From Patescibacteria group bacterium (GTDB lineage: Bacteria > Patescibacteriota > Minisyncoccia > Minisyncoccales > UBA10102): a stretch of 17,845 nt of DNA. The first letter of the stretch is position 1. Each line of letters opens with the position of its first letter. The stretch spans positions 1-17,845 of the forward strand of contig JAHIUP010000038.1 in NCBI GenBank assembly GCA_018816925.1, given 5' to 3'. Shown piece by piece: positions 6,973-14,124 of this stretch. The notes below the pieces were generated by a model. The model made no database searches, was not told the origin of the DNA, and was given only the letters and a program-made list of their open reading frames with translations. Position numbers and translations under genes: made by a program.

Positions 6973-8187
6973 CTACCTGAAAAAAGCCCTTCTGGCAATG
7001 GCGCCTTGGGCTCGCTTGCGAAGAAACCACGAGAGAAGCAGGACCGCTACAATGAACACGCCTCCTCCCGCAAAGAGAAATGAGTAGCCAACCACACCGA
7101 TAAGGAGCCCTGCCCCCAAGGCACCCAAGGCCCTTCCCAGGGGAGCGAACACCGTATCCACCGCCCCGGTCTCTTCCGGAAGATTCGGGAACAGTCGGGA
7201 GAGAAGTCCCGACCTTCCCGCGTTTACCATAAGCCCCCCAAAGGAACGCGCTACCATGAACAGAAGCGCTCCCCCAAAGCTCCAGAGCATACCGCCGAAC
7301 GCAAACATAAGAGAGGAGCCACCATAGAGAAGGCCTCCTCGAAACACGTTTCCAAATGTCGTCTGTCTACCCAACCGATGAATGACAAACAGAGATACGG
7401 GGAAAAACAGCACCGCAAAGACGGAGCCGAAAACAAGGATGAGGTTTTGGGACCAGCCGAGGTCCTTTAGAAACAACACGAAGAAAGAGTTATAAAACCC
7501 CGCCACGAGCAGAATGGAAAAGGCCGGGAGCAGAAGGGGAAGCACGGGCCGGGAGAGCAGGCCACGGGCCACGGTTCCGTAGTTCACAATCATCGTACGC
7601 ACGGGGGTCGTATCCAGCAAAGAAGAACCGGTCTTGCGGAGCGCGAAAAAGGTATACAAGCCGTTCCCCGCATGGATGAACATGCTTACGAAGAACACCC
7701 CGGGAAAGCCGAACTGCCATATGAGGATGGCGCCAAGCGCTGGAGCGATTGCGTCCACATAGAAGGGCGCGGAATAGAACCAGCCAAAGGCCTGCTCTGG
7801 TTGGCGCAAATGGGAACCCATGAGCACGGACCGGAACGAGGTCACGAAAAGGGCGGCTGAAATCCCAAGAAATACCTGGGCCGCGTAAAAGAGTACGGTC
7901 CCGGGCACGACAAGCATTGCAAGTGCGTATACGCCATACCCTCCAATGCCCAAAGACGCGAGGAGCACGGGATTCACACGATGATTCAAGATCCCGGCAA
8001 AGGGCGCTGTGAGCGCAATGGGCAAATAGATAAGAAGATATGTGAACCCAACCTGGGGAAGAGAAAACCCCTGGGCAATTAAAAACAGGGGGAAATAAAA
8101 CGAGAATATCTTATACCCAAGCAGGAGAAAGAAATGTGAGATGGTCGCGTGCCGCACCACTCGCTCCATTGTTGCGCGCTCTGACAT
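6973..8187 (-). CDS. Major facilitator superfamily transporter
   Basis: A polytopic inner-membrane protein of 404 aa with about 12 hydrophobic segments, short charged loops and a longer central loop near the middle (RKTGSSLLDTTPVRTM), the MFS 6+6 layout. The start at 8187 (MSERATMERVV) is chosen because an extended -10 box lies 9 nt upstream; an alternative ATG is at 8169, and the frame runs 15 codons further upstream through the promoter. Substrate motifs are not recognisable, so substrate and direction are unknown. It directly precedes murA, and the pairing might reflect envelope precursor export or simply a shared transcript. Wzx-like flippases belong to another superfamily and do not fit better. 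Confidence 0.85.
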   Translation of the reverse strand: MSERATMERVVRHATISHFFLLLGYKIFSFYFPLFLIAQGFSLPQVGFTYLLIYLPIALTAPFAGILNHRVNPVLLASLGIGGYGVYALAMLVVPGTVLFYAAQVFLGISAALFVTSFRSVLMGSHLRQPEQAFGWFYSAPFYVDAIAPALGAILIWQFGFPGVFFVSMFIHAGNGLYTFFALRKTGSSLLDTTPVRTMIVNYGTVARGLLSRPVLPLLLPAFSILLVAGFYNSFFVLFLKDLGWSQNLILVFGSVFAVLFFPVSLFVIHRLGRQTTFGNVFRGGLLYGGSSLMFAFGGMLWSFGGALLFMVARSFGGLMVNAGRSGLLSRLFPNLPEETGAVDTVFAPLGRALGALGAGLLIGVVGYSFLFAGGGVFIVAVLLLSWFLRKRAQGAIARRAFFR

Positions 8188-8196
8188 ATATCCTAC

Positions 8197-8205
8197 ATTG
8201 TACCA
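8197..8205 (-). promoter_or_regulatory. Extended -10 promoter for the MFS-murA pair
   Basis: The minus strand reads TGG-TACAAT ending 9 nt before the ATG at 8187. The expected transcription start leaves a leader of only a few nt. No good -35 is present (TTCGGA at the 17-nt position). Confidence 0.6.
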
Positions 8206-8235
8206 AATATCTGCAATTCTCCGAATACACAAGAA

Positions 8236-8277
8236 ATAAAAGGCGCCTGGATCGCATAATGCAATTCGGGCGCCTCT
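8236..8277 (-). terminator. Intrinsic terminator after the NUDIX unit
   Basis: On the minus strand a 7-bp GC-rich stem AGGCGCC/GGCGCCT (8269-8275 with 8241-8247) encloses a partly self-paired loop (ATTGCAT/ATGCGAT) and runs straight into CCTTTTATTTCTT. It ends the transcript of the 69-aa gene just before the MFS promoter. Confidence 0.8.
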
Positions 8278-8302
8278 GTTGGGTCAAAGATCCTTACGGA
8301 CC

Positions 8303-8512
8303 TCAAGCCATGGTTATAGTACAAGCAACGCGGTCTTGGGAGTCGAGCGGATCAAGAGACATGTATGCCTCAACCCGATGGCGCCCGCAACGGCAGATGA
8401 AGCTGCCAAGGCGGTATCCGTCGACGCAAGGAGGAACTTCTCCCTCCTCACGCCACAGATATCCAGGAACATCGTAATCGGGTCCCGAAAAGTACACTAT
8501 TTCGGGCATCAT
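8303..8512 (-). CDS. Small protein of 69 aa, unknown function
   Basis: Supported by a very strong Shine-Dalgarno (AAGGAGGT, about 4-5 nt before ATGATG at 8512), a position 14 nt after the NUDIX-like gene, and an intrinsic terminator 26 nt after its stop. The product is soluble-looking and contains FICRCGRHRVEAYMSLDP, with a CxC and nearby His plus two other Cys (29 and 64 approximately), so metal binding is possible. I do not recognise a family. The second Met (8509) is an equally good start. The shared transcript suggests it works with the NUDIX-like protein, which is only context. Confidence 0.72.
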   Translation of the reverse strand: MMPEIVYFSGPDYDVPGYLWREEGEVPPCVDGYRLGSFICRCGRHRVEAYMSLDPLDSQDRVACTITMA

Positions 8513-8526
8513 GCTTACCTCCTTTC

Positions 8527-9180
8527 TTATCCTTTCATATACTTCCGAACCTCTTCAAAACTGCGTGCCGCCTGCTCTCGATAGGCGGCGTTAGGACTAT
8601 ACTGGAGCAGTCTGAGGAAAATACGGTGCATCCGTTTCCCCCAGCCGCTTAAAATCCGAGATCCCTCCGGCCCTCGAGCAAGCTCCTCAAGCTCCTCTGG
8701 CGAGAGGAATTGAGTAATTCCTTTGGTGGGTTCTTCTACGCCGTCTACCACTACAGGAAAAGCCCAGTCGCCTCCTCCTCGCAGGACTGCAGGCGTCAAT
8801 ATTCTCCATTCCAGGTAAGGAATGAGATAGATGCCGACCTCGTCTTCAATATGACGCACGAGCTCCTGAAAAAGAATTTGCTCGTCTGGTGCCTGCGAAG
8901 CCATCTGGGCATCTATGCCACCGCCGGGAGCATCCCATTCGCCAGCGAATGTGCCGGTTTCAATCTGCTTGGCCAGCACTCTTCCCTGAGTGTCAAAGAG
9001 CCCACCAAACACTCCGATGGTCGGTTGGAGCACAGCGGGCCTCGAGTCGCGCTCAATGCTCCGCGCCTCCACAACGGAACAGCCACTGCAGCTTCTAAAC
9101 TTTGCTTGCAGACGTCCCTCTGGCGTATACCAAAGTTGTTTTCGCCACTCGTCCCATACATGCTCATGTTGTCCTGTCAC
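8527..9180 (-). CDS. NUDIX-fold protein with N-terminal zinc-like motif and divergent Nudix box
   Basis: 217 aa, GTG start at 9180 chosen because GGAGG lies 6 nt upstream. Residues 1-45 contain HEHVWDEW and, about 25 residues later, CSGC, a His/Cys pattern that could bind zinc. The NUDIX core follows: IGVFGGLFDTQGRVL, then GEWDAPGGG and RHIEDEVGI. The Nudix box normally reads REUxEExGU; here the first Glu is His, one later Glu is Asp, and the Gly-to-Arg spacing is longer than the consensus. Pyrophosphohydrolase activity is therefore uncertain. Relatives act on nucleoside diphosphates linked to X, or on prenyl diphosphates (IPP isomerase type). It has a perfect promoter and a real leader, unlike most genes here. 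Confidence 0.75.
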   Translation of the reverse strand: MTGQHEHVWDEWRKQLWYTPEGRLQAKFRSCSGCSVVEARSIERDSRPAVLQPTIGVFGGLFDTQGRVLAKQIETGTFAGEWDAPGGGIDAQMASQAPDEQILFQELVRHIEDEVGIYLIPYLEWRILTPAVLRGGGDWAFPVVVDGVEEPTKGITQFLSPEELEELARGPEGSRILSGWGKRMHRIFLRLLQYSPNAAYREQAARSFEEVRKYMKG

Positions 9181-9227
9181 GATTCACCTCCAATGTGCTA
9201 AACTTTCTGCAAACTTGACTAAGCATA

Positions 9228-9256
9228 ATTATACGCATTCTTATCACTCTTGTCAA
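9228..9256 (-). promoter_or_regulatory. Perfect-consensus sigma-70-type promoter of the NUDIX unit
   Basis: On the minus strand TTGACA (9256-9251) and TATAAT (9233-9228) are separated by exactly 17 nt. Both hexamers are perfect. The leader to the GTG start is about 40 nt and carries GGAGG. CTTGAC at 9214-9219 and GTCAAG at 9252-9257 form an inverted pair around the -10, a possible operator. Confidence 0.88.
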
Positions 9257-9265
9257 GCAACCGCA

Positions 9266-9294
9266 TTGAAACGCCCTGCCGTTTCCTGTAGAAT
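9266..9294 (+). promoter_or_regulatory. Promoter of the PEGA-domain gene
   Basis: TTGAAA (9266-9271), a 17-nt spacer and TAGAAT (9289-9294), each 5 of 6 to consensus. The ATG at 9302 is 7 nt after the -10, so the message would be leaderless. The -35 is 9 bp from the -35 of the divergent NUDIX promoter. Confidence 0.75.
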
Positions 9295-9301
9295 CGGAAG
9301 A

Positions 9302-10675
9302 ATGACCAAGCGCCAGCGAACCTGCCTCTTTTTCACTCTCGCCGCCCTCTTTCTCCTCACGGCTCCTGCCGTTGCCCTATACGCGCAGGGATACCGCGTG
9401 GACTGGGAAAGGCGCACCCTCACACAGACGGGCGCCTTCTATTTCAAGGCAGTTCCCACTAGGGTAGATATCTCCATTAACGGAGAACACGTAAAAACCA
9501 CGGACTTCCTATTCGGCTCTACCCTTACGAAAAACTTTCTTCCGCGGCAGTACCAGGTACAACTCACCAAGGAGGGCTACCACCCCTGGGAGAAAACGCT
9601 CGACATCACAGAGAATACCGTGACGGAGGCCAAACACATTGTGCTGTTTCCCGAAGAGATAGAATACCGGAGAACAGGAGAGGCAGAACGAATGTGGCCC
9701 TCCCCTGACAGGAAAAAACTCCTGCTCCAAGAGGATTCCAATCTTGTCGCCTGGGACCTTGAATCCGGAAAACGCACGCTTCTCTGGCAGCAGCAAGAGA
9801 ATGAAGAGCTTGAGGAGGTACAGTGGGCCCAAAACTCCGAACGCGTACTGTTAGAGATTGCGCAACGAGAACAGCTTAATCGCCAGGTGGTATTCGTTTC
9901 AGGGGAAAGCGGCCCTTGCGGAGAACTCCCATGCAACCTTGCATTCCTAAAGGGGACGGAAGAAAAGGTGCTCCTTGCCCCTTCCTCCACGAGGGCAGTT
10001 ATCTCGAGGACCGTGGGCACCTCACGCATCCTCCAGGAAGTGGATTACAAGGAGCAAAGAATCCTCTCTTCCTGGGGCAATGACGTACTTACCTTCCAGC
10101 TTTTCGGGAACGAGCTTTTCTTTCTTGAGTCCACGGGCCAAGTTATCAAGGCGTCTCTGTCTGCTCCTTCCTCTTGGGAACTCCTTCTTTCAGTTCCCTT
10201 CCCTGCTCGCAGAGAGGCGCCCTATGAGATTCTGTCCTACGGAGACCGGCTTCTTCTCAAGGAAGGAACCTCGCTCTTCCTGCTTGAAAACGGAGAGTTT
10301 CAGAGGATTGCGGATTCCGTGCAAAGCATCGTGCCAAGCCCAGACGGAACGAAACTTGCGCTCGCTGGCAACGCAGAACTCTGGATTCTCTATCTCAAGG
10401 ACCAGGAAGAACAGCCCAGTCATAAGGTAAAAGATAAGGTATTCCTCACCCGACTTAGCCAAAGAATCTCCGCCCCTGTTTGGATTACGCCCTTCATGTT
10501 CGCCTTTGGGGCTGGGGAGGAAGTTTTCTTTTCCGAGACCGATGACCGTGACGGCCTCAACATATATGGAGCAGGAACGTTCAAGAAACCCGAACTCTTT
10601 TGGAATACAAAAGAAAAATCGCTCATTGTTTTGAGCGATGGAACACTTTCCGCCTCAGAGAAGCTGGGGATATAA
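9302..10675 (+). CDS. Membrane-anchored PEGA-domain protein with propeller-like C-terminal part
   Basis: 457 aa from the ATG at 9302. An open frame runs 104 codons further upstream, but it crosses the promoter and the NUDIX gene, so the later start is chosen. Residues 1-30 are a basic segment followed by a hydrophobic helix (FFTLAALFLLTAPAVALYA), an uncleaved anchor or signal peptide. Residues about 45-115 match a PEGA domain (VPTRVDISINGEHV...TLTKNFLPRQYQVQLTKEGYHPWEK). The rest has WD/TolB-like strands, including PSPDRKKLLLQEDSNLVAWD and PSPDGTKLALAGNAELWILY. Such proteins are surface or periplasmic in CPR bacteria, and their function is unknown. It is the only rightward gene in the window and converges on the ribosomal operon. 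Confidence 0.82.
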   Translation: MTKRQRTCLFFTLAALFLLTAPAVALYAQGYRVDWERRTLTQTGAFYFKAVPTRVDISINGEHVKTTDFLFGSTLTKNFLPRQYQVQLTKEGYHPWEKTLDITENTVTEAKHIVLFPEEIEYRRTGEAERMWPSPDRKKLLLQEDSNLVAWDLESGKRTLLWQQQENEELEEVQWAQNSERVLLEIAQREQLNRQVVFVSGESGPCGELPCNLAFLKGTEEKVLLAPSSTRAVISRTVGTSRILQEVDYKEQRILSSWGNDVLTFQLFGNELFFLESTGQVIKASLSAPSSWELLLSVPFPARREAPYEILSYGDRLLLKEGTSLFLLENGEFQRIADSVQSIVPSPDGTKLALAGNAELWILYLKDQEEQPSHKVKDKVFLTRLSQRISAPVWITPFMFAFGAGEEVFFSETDDRDGLNIYGAGTFKKPELFWNTKEKSLIVLSDGTLSASEKLGI

Positions 10676-10723
10676 AAAAAATGTGAAGACAGTGTCTAAA
10701 GCTAGCGCTTTCTCCACTGTCTT
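10673..10723 (-). terminator. Intrinsic terminator of the infA-rpsI ribosomal operon
   Basis: The minus strand has a stem AAGACAGTG/CACTGTCTT (10715-10723 with 10686-10694) topped by AAAGC/GCTTT (10698-10702 with 10707-10711), then CACA and eight T. One arm lies in the last codons of rpsI. The PEGA gene stop overlaps the A-rich end, so the two genes converge with no spare sequence. Confidence 0.85.
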
Positions 10724-11130
10724 GCTCTGCGGGCTCTCTTAAGACCAAACTTCTGGCGCTCCCGCATACGGGGGTCGCGCTTAAGAAATCCCAAGGCGCT
10801 TAGTTGAGGACGAAGCGTCTCATCAAACTTGGACAGGGCGCGGGCAAGTCCGTGGCGGACGGCTTCCGCTTGAGAGTGTATTCCCCCGCCCCTAACAAAA
10901 ATCGAAACGTCAAAGCTCGCGGAAACCGCTTGGAGGGCCTGCTGGACAATGCGTTGGTCTTCGGTATCCAAGAAGTATTGCCCGAGTTCCTTGCCATTCA
11001 CCACAAAGCCGTTCCCTTTCCCCTTGCTAATCCGCGCGCGCGCGCTCGAGGTCTTCCTTCGTCCAATGCCTTCCCAGAATCGTTCTGGGGCTTTTATTTC
11101 TTTTGTCTTTTTTTGCGCCGTCTCTGCCAT
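10702..11130 (-). CDS. rpsI: 30S ribosomal protein S9
   Basis: Small-subunit head protein whose C-terminal tail reaches the P-site tRNA. The 142-aa product shows GIGRRKTSSARARI, VRGGGIHSQAEAVRHGLARAL and the tail KFGLKRARRARQWRKR. The usual SKR tail end is replaced by a WRKR ending. About 20 extra Lys-rich residues precede the core. It is the last gene of the operon, 2 nt after rplM, with the terminator touching its stop. Confidence 0.96.
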   Translation of the reverse strand: MAETAQKKTKEIKAPERFWEGIGRRKTSSARARISKGKGNGFVVNGKELGQYFLDTEDQRIVQQALQAVSASFDVSIFVRGGGIHSQAEAVRHGLARALSKFDETLRPQLSALGFLKRDPRMRERQKFGLKRARRARQWRKR

Positions 11131-11132
11131 AG

Positions 11133-11483
11133 CTATTGCTCAATCTTCAAGCGTTTCATTTGCTCTTTGCGGAGCCTGGTGGCAGGAAGCATCCCTTGAA
11201 CCGCGCGCCGGAGAACCTCACCGGGATCCCGCTCCCAGAGTTTCTCTAGGGGCATCTCCTTTAAACCACCCAGGAAGCCCGAGTGCCGATAATATTTCTT
11301 CTGCGCCATCTTCTTGCCAGTGACGCGCATGTGCTGTACGTTCTGTATTTTCACCGCGTCTCCTCCGTCTTTGTGGGCGGCAAAATCCGGTTTGTGCTTA
11401 CCCCGAAGCAACACGGCTATTTCTACCGCGAGCCGGCCCAAACTCTTTCCCGTTGCATCAATGGCGTGGGTGTCTCGTTCCAT
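11133..11483 (-). CDS. rplM: 50S ribosomal protein L13 (short form)
   Basis: Early-assembly large-subunit protein. The 116-aa product keeps IDATGKSLGRLAVEIAVLLR, YYRHSGFLGGLKEMPLEKLW and AVQGMLPATRLRKEQMKRLK. Bacterial L13 is usually near 142 aa; both the N-terminal extension and the C-terminal tail are trimmed. rplM-rpsI is a conserved pair, here attached directly behind the alpha operon 3 nt after rplQ. Confidence 0.96.
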   Translation of the reverse strand: MERDTHAIDATGKSLGRLAVEIAVLLRGKHKPDFAAHKDGGDAVKIQNVQHMRVTGKKMAQKKYYRHSGFLGGLKEMPLEKLWERDPGEVLRRAVQGMLPATRLRKEQMKRLKIEQ

Positions 11484-11486
11484 ACG

Positions 11487-11834
11487 CTAGACAAGTTCTA
11501 TAAGCGCCATGCGGGCGCCATCCGCCTTACGCGGTTCCAGTTTTATAATTCTCGTATACCCTCCGGGACGCTCGGCATACCTAGGGGCAATCTCATCCAT
11601 GAGCTTACGCACCGACTTTAGATCAAAGCTCTGGAGCAGATACCTGCGCGCCGCCAAATCCCCCTTCTTTGCCTTTGTAATGTAGGGCGCCAGAAACCGA
11701 GAGACCTCCTTTGCCCGCGCCTCCGTGGTTGTAATGCGTCCGTGCTCTAAGAGCGAGCGCGCCACGGACTTCAGGAGCGCCTTTCGGGGACCCGTCTTGC
11801 GGGAAAATACTCTGCCTGCCTTACGTTTCTTCAT
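11487..11834 (-). CDS. rplQ: 50S ribosomal protein L17
   Basis: Large-subunit protein near the exit tunnel. The 115-aa product has KAGRVFSRKTGPRKALLKSV, HGRITTTEARAKEV and RPGGYTRIIKLEPRKADGA, all signature stretches. Its ATG overlaps the rpoA stop by 4 nt (ATGA), so it is translationally coupled. The length is normal for the core L17. Confidence 0.96.
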   Translation of the reverse strand: MKKRKAGRVFSRKTGPRKALLKSVARSLLEHGRITTTEARAKEVSRFLAPYITKAKKGDLAARRYLLQSFDLKSVRKLMDEIAPRYAERPGGYTRIIKLEPRKADGARMALIELV

Positions 11835-12616
11835 GCCTTTGCTGTCTTCTTCTTTGTCTTGGCCTTGGGAGCTGCCTTCTTCTTTGCGGGAACTGCCTTT
11901 TTCTTTGGTGCGGAGGCCTTGGCGGGCTCGGCTGGCTGTACGCCATCCTTTAGTATAGTGAACTGCTTCACGAGGATGTCCGCTGCCTGATGAAAAGCGG
12001 TCTCCGGGCTAATGCTCCCGTCCGTCTCAACCTCTACGGTGAGGCGGTCAAAATCCGTGCGCTCTCCTACTCGCATATTCTCCACCCGGTAGCTCACTCT
12101 ACGCACCGGGCTGAAGGCGGCATCAAGCGCGATGCCCCCTATCTCTTCTTTGCTCTTCTTGCGGGCTTCCGCAAATTCATACCCCGTACCTTTCTCCACG
12201 ACTACCTCCATTGCGAGCTCCGCCTTCTTGTCCACAAGCTCGGCAATGTGAACATCGGGGTTCACGAGTTCCATCCCCGAAGAAAACTTAAAGTCCGCTC
12301 CCGTTACCTTCTTCTCACCCTTAACCTTCAGGGTACCGGTCTGAGGTTCCTCTGAATATACACGAAAACGCATCTGTTTAAGATTCAGCAAAATGCCTAT
12401 AACGTCTTCGTATACCCCTGGAATGGTGCTAAACTCATGCTTCACGTCTTCTATCTTCACCCTTGTGACTGCGGCTCCCTCCAGCGATGAAAGGAGGACG
12501 CGCCTCAGCCCATTGCCTACGGTAGTGCCATAACCGGGCGAGAGGGCTTCTACCTCAAACACTCCCCTGTTATCTTTCTTTTCCAGAACCTTAGGTTGTT
12601 TAGAAAGGAGTAGCAT
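11831..12616 (-). CDS. rpoA: RNA polymerase alpha subunit without C-terminal domain
   Basis: Forms the dimer on which RNA polymerase assembles. Residues 1-225 form a full N-terminal domain (LSPGYGTTVGNGLRRVLLSS, KIEDVKHEFSTIPGVYEDV, VNPDVHIAELVDKKAELAM, FSPVRRVSYRVENMRVGERT, ADILVKQF). E. coli alpha has 329 aa with a C-terminal domain that binds UP elements and activators. Here the protein ends at 261 with a Lys/Ala/Pro tail (about 227-261, rich in PKKKA and AKTKKKT). rplQ begins at once, overlapping by 4 nt, so no room for a split-off domain exists. The tail may bind DNA or RNA non-specifically. Activator contacts through this subunit seem to be lost. Confidence 0.95.
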   Translation of the reverse strand: MLLLSKQPKVLEKKDNRGVFEVEALSPGYGTTVGNGLRRVLLSSLEGAAVTRVKIEDVKHEFSTIPGVYEDVIGILLNLKQMRFRVYSEEPQTGTLKVKGEKKVTGADFKFSSGMELVNPDVHIAELVDKKAELAMEVVVEKGTGYEFAEARKKSKEEIGGIALDAAFSPVRRVSYRVENMRVGERTDFDRLTVEVETDGSISPETAFHQAADILVKQFTILKDGVQPAEPAKASAPKKKAVPAKKKAAPKAKTKKKTAKA

Positions 12617-12618
12617 AA

Positions 12619-13143
12619 TTATCTTGAATAATACTCAAACACGAGCGGAATCTCAACCGATGGGGCTATTTCTGCAAGGGAGGGCTGTCCCTGCACCTGA
12701 ATCTCTAAGGTCTCCTTGTTTAGCATCAGCCAGGAAGGGGGCTCGTACTTCTGAAGAGAGAGCTTCGCCTCTTTAAACAATGGACTCTCCGTTGAAGAAG
12801 GATGCAGCTGCACGATGTCTCCCTTCTTGAGTGAGACGGAAGGAATCGTTGTTCTTCTTCCATTCACAAGAAAATGTCCATGAGAAGCCATCTGCCGGGC
12901 CTGGGTTCTTGTCTTGGCAATGCCTGCCCGGAAAATCACATTATCCAGGCGCCGCTCGAGCAACTGGAGAAAACGCTCGGAGGCATCCCCTCCGCGAGAG
13001 CCCTCAAGGGCGCCCTTCACGTAGCGTTTGAACTGACGCTCCCGCAGGTTGTACTGCCCTCTTAACTCCTGCTTCTCTTTGAGCTGCCGCCCATACTCCG
13101 TAAGCGCGCCTGGCCTTCTTTTTCGAACAACGCCTTTCTGCAT
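12619..13143 (-). CDS. rpsD: 30S ribosomal protein S4, N-terminally short
   Basis: Primary 16S rRNA-binding assembly protein, and in other bacteria the translational repressor of the alpha operon. The 174-aa product keeps EYGRQLKEKQELRGQYNLRE, ERFLQLLERRLDNVIFRAG and the S4 RNA-binding domain (QARQMASHGHFLVNGRRTTI). Typical S4 is about 200 aa and begins with a segment that often carries Cys. Here MQKGVVRKRRPGALTEYG replaces it, and an in-frame TAG lies two codons upstream of the ATG, so the short start is real. GAGAAGGG upstream can serve as Shine-Dalgarno. Confidence 0.94.
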   Translation of the reverse strand: MQKGVVRKRRPGALTEYGRQLKEKQELRGQYNLRERQFKRYVKGALEGSRGGDASERFLQLLERRLDNVIFRAGIAKTRTQARQMASHGHFLVNGRRTTIPSVSLKKGDIVQLHPSSTESPLFKEAKLSLQKYEPPSWLMLNKETLEIQVQGQPSLAEIAPSVEIPLVFEYYSR

Positions 13144-13151
13144 ATACTATT

Positions 13152-13607
13152 CTATACCCTTCTCGGCCCCTTTCTCGTAGGACCGTTGTGAGGAATGGGA
13201 GTAATATCTGTAACGGAAAGCATCTCAAGGGGCTTGGTAGCCAATGTACGAAGCGCTGAATCCCTGCCAGGACCCACTCCCTTTACGAATACCCGTATCT
13301 TGTTCACGCCCTTGGAAAGCGCTGCCTGCACCAAGGTCTCTACCACCCGGGAAGCGGCAAACGGGGTGGACTTTCTCGTCCCCTTGAAGCCCACGCTTCC
13401 CGCGGAGGCCTGCACCAACGCATTTCCCAGCTCATCGGTAAGCGTAAGAAGTGTGTTGTTGTAAGAAACGGATATGTACAGACGGCCCTCCTTTCCCTTC
13501 TTGGCAGAGGATACCGTTTCTACCTGGGGAGTCGCCTTTTGCTCGACCGTTTTCCGTTCCGTCTCCAGCTCTTCTGCTCCCTTTTTTATGACTCGTTTCT
13601 TTCCCAT
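13152..13607 (-). CDS. rpsK: 30S ribosomal protein S11 with charged N-terminal extension
   Basis: Platform protein near the mRNA exit site. The S11 core starts at about residue 40 (GRLYISVSYNNTLLTLTDEL) and ends with ITPIPHNGPTRKGPRRV; VKGVGPGRDSALRTL is also typical. About 40 extra residues rich in Lys, Glu and Thr precede the core (total 151 aa, usual about 129). The extension has no recognisable motif and may be disordered. It lies between rpsM and rpsD as in classical alpha operons. Confidence 0.96.
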   Translation of the reverse strand: MGKKRVIKKGAEELETERKTVEQKATPQVETVSSAKKGKEGRLYISVSYNNTLLTLTDELGNALVQASAGSVGFKGTRKSTPFAASRVVETLVQAALSKGVNKIRVFVKGVGPGRDSALRTLATKPLEMLSVTDITPIPHNGPTRKGPRRV

Positions 13608-13615
13608 AGTGTCTA

Positions 13616-14005
13616 TTAAGTGGGGCTTGCGGCCGCCTTATGGCCCGAGCCCACGGTCTTGCGCACGTTCCCCCGCACCGTGCGGGAATTCGTGCGGCTC
13701 CGCTGTCCTCTCACCGGAAGACGCTTGCTGTGACGCATACCTCTCCAGGAACCAATATCCTTAAGGCGGCGTATATTCAGTATGATTTCACGGCGCAGGT
13801 CTCCCTCCACCTTAAAGTCCTTCTCAATTATGGACTTGATGCGATTCAACTCTTCTGGCTTCAGCTCCTTCGCCTTAATTTCGGGGTCTATCTTCGCCTC
13901 CTGGAGAATGCGAGAACTTGCAACATGCCCAATGCCATACACTGAAGTAAGAGCAATGCGTATTTTCTTGTTATCGGGGATATTTACCCCTGCTATCCAT
14001 GCCAT
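13616..14005 (-). CDS. rpsM: 30S ribosomal protein S13
   Basis: Head protein that contacts tRNA and forms bridges to the large subunit. The 129-aa product starts MAWIAGVNIPDNKKIRIALT and carries VYGIGHVASSRILQEA, DIGSWRGMRHSKRLPVRGQR and the basic RTNSRTVRG tail. Length and motifs are normal. It starts 2 nt after rpmJ. Confidence 0.97.
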   Translation of the reverse strand: MAWIAGVNIPDNKKIRIALTSVYGIGHVASSRILQEAKIDPEIKAKELKPEELNRIKSIIEKDFKVEGDLRREIILNIRRLKDIGSWRGMRHSKRLPVRGQRSRTNSRTVRGNVRKTVGSGHKAAASPT

Positions 14006-14007
14006 AG

Positions 14008-14124
14008 TTATCCTTGACGCTGTTTATGTTTAGGGTTCACCTTACACACAATATACACCCTCCCCTTCCGGCGGACCACCCTACAATCCTTGCAGAACTT
14101 TTTCGTGGAAGAACGCACCTTCAT
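14008..14124 (-). CDS. rpmJ: 50S ribosomal protein L36
   Basis: A 38-aa protein read directly from the minus strand: it begins MKVRSSTKKFCKDCRVVRRK and ends NPKHKQRQG. The zinc ligands C11, C14, C27 and H32 are all present, so this is the zinc-binding form. Its ATG overlaps the infA stop by 4 nt (ATGA). L36 binds 23S rRNA late in assembly. infA-rpmJ-rpsM is the standard order. Confidence 0.97.
   Translation of the reverse strand: MKVRSSTKKFCKDCRVVRRKGRVYIVCKVNPKHKQRQG

Noticed and set aside
8990..9301. 104 extra codons upstream of the PEGA gene start
   Set aside because: They overlap the NUDIX gene and both promoters and look Cys/Ser-rich and random; the ATG at 9302 is followed directly by the signal-anchor.
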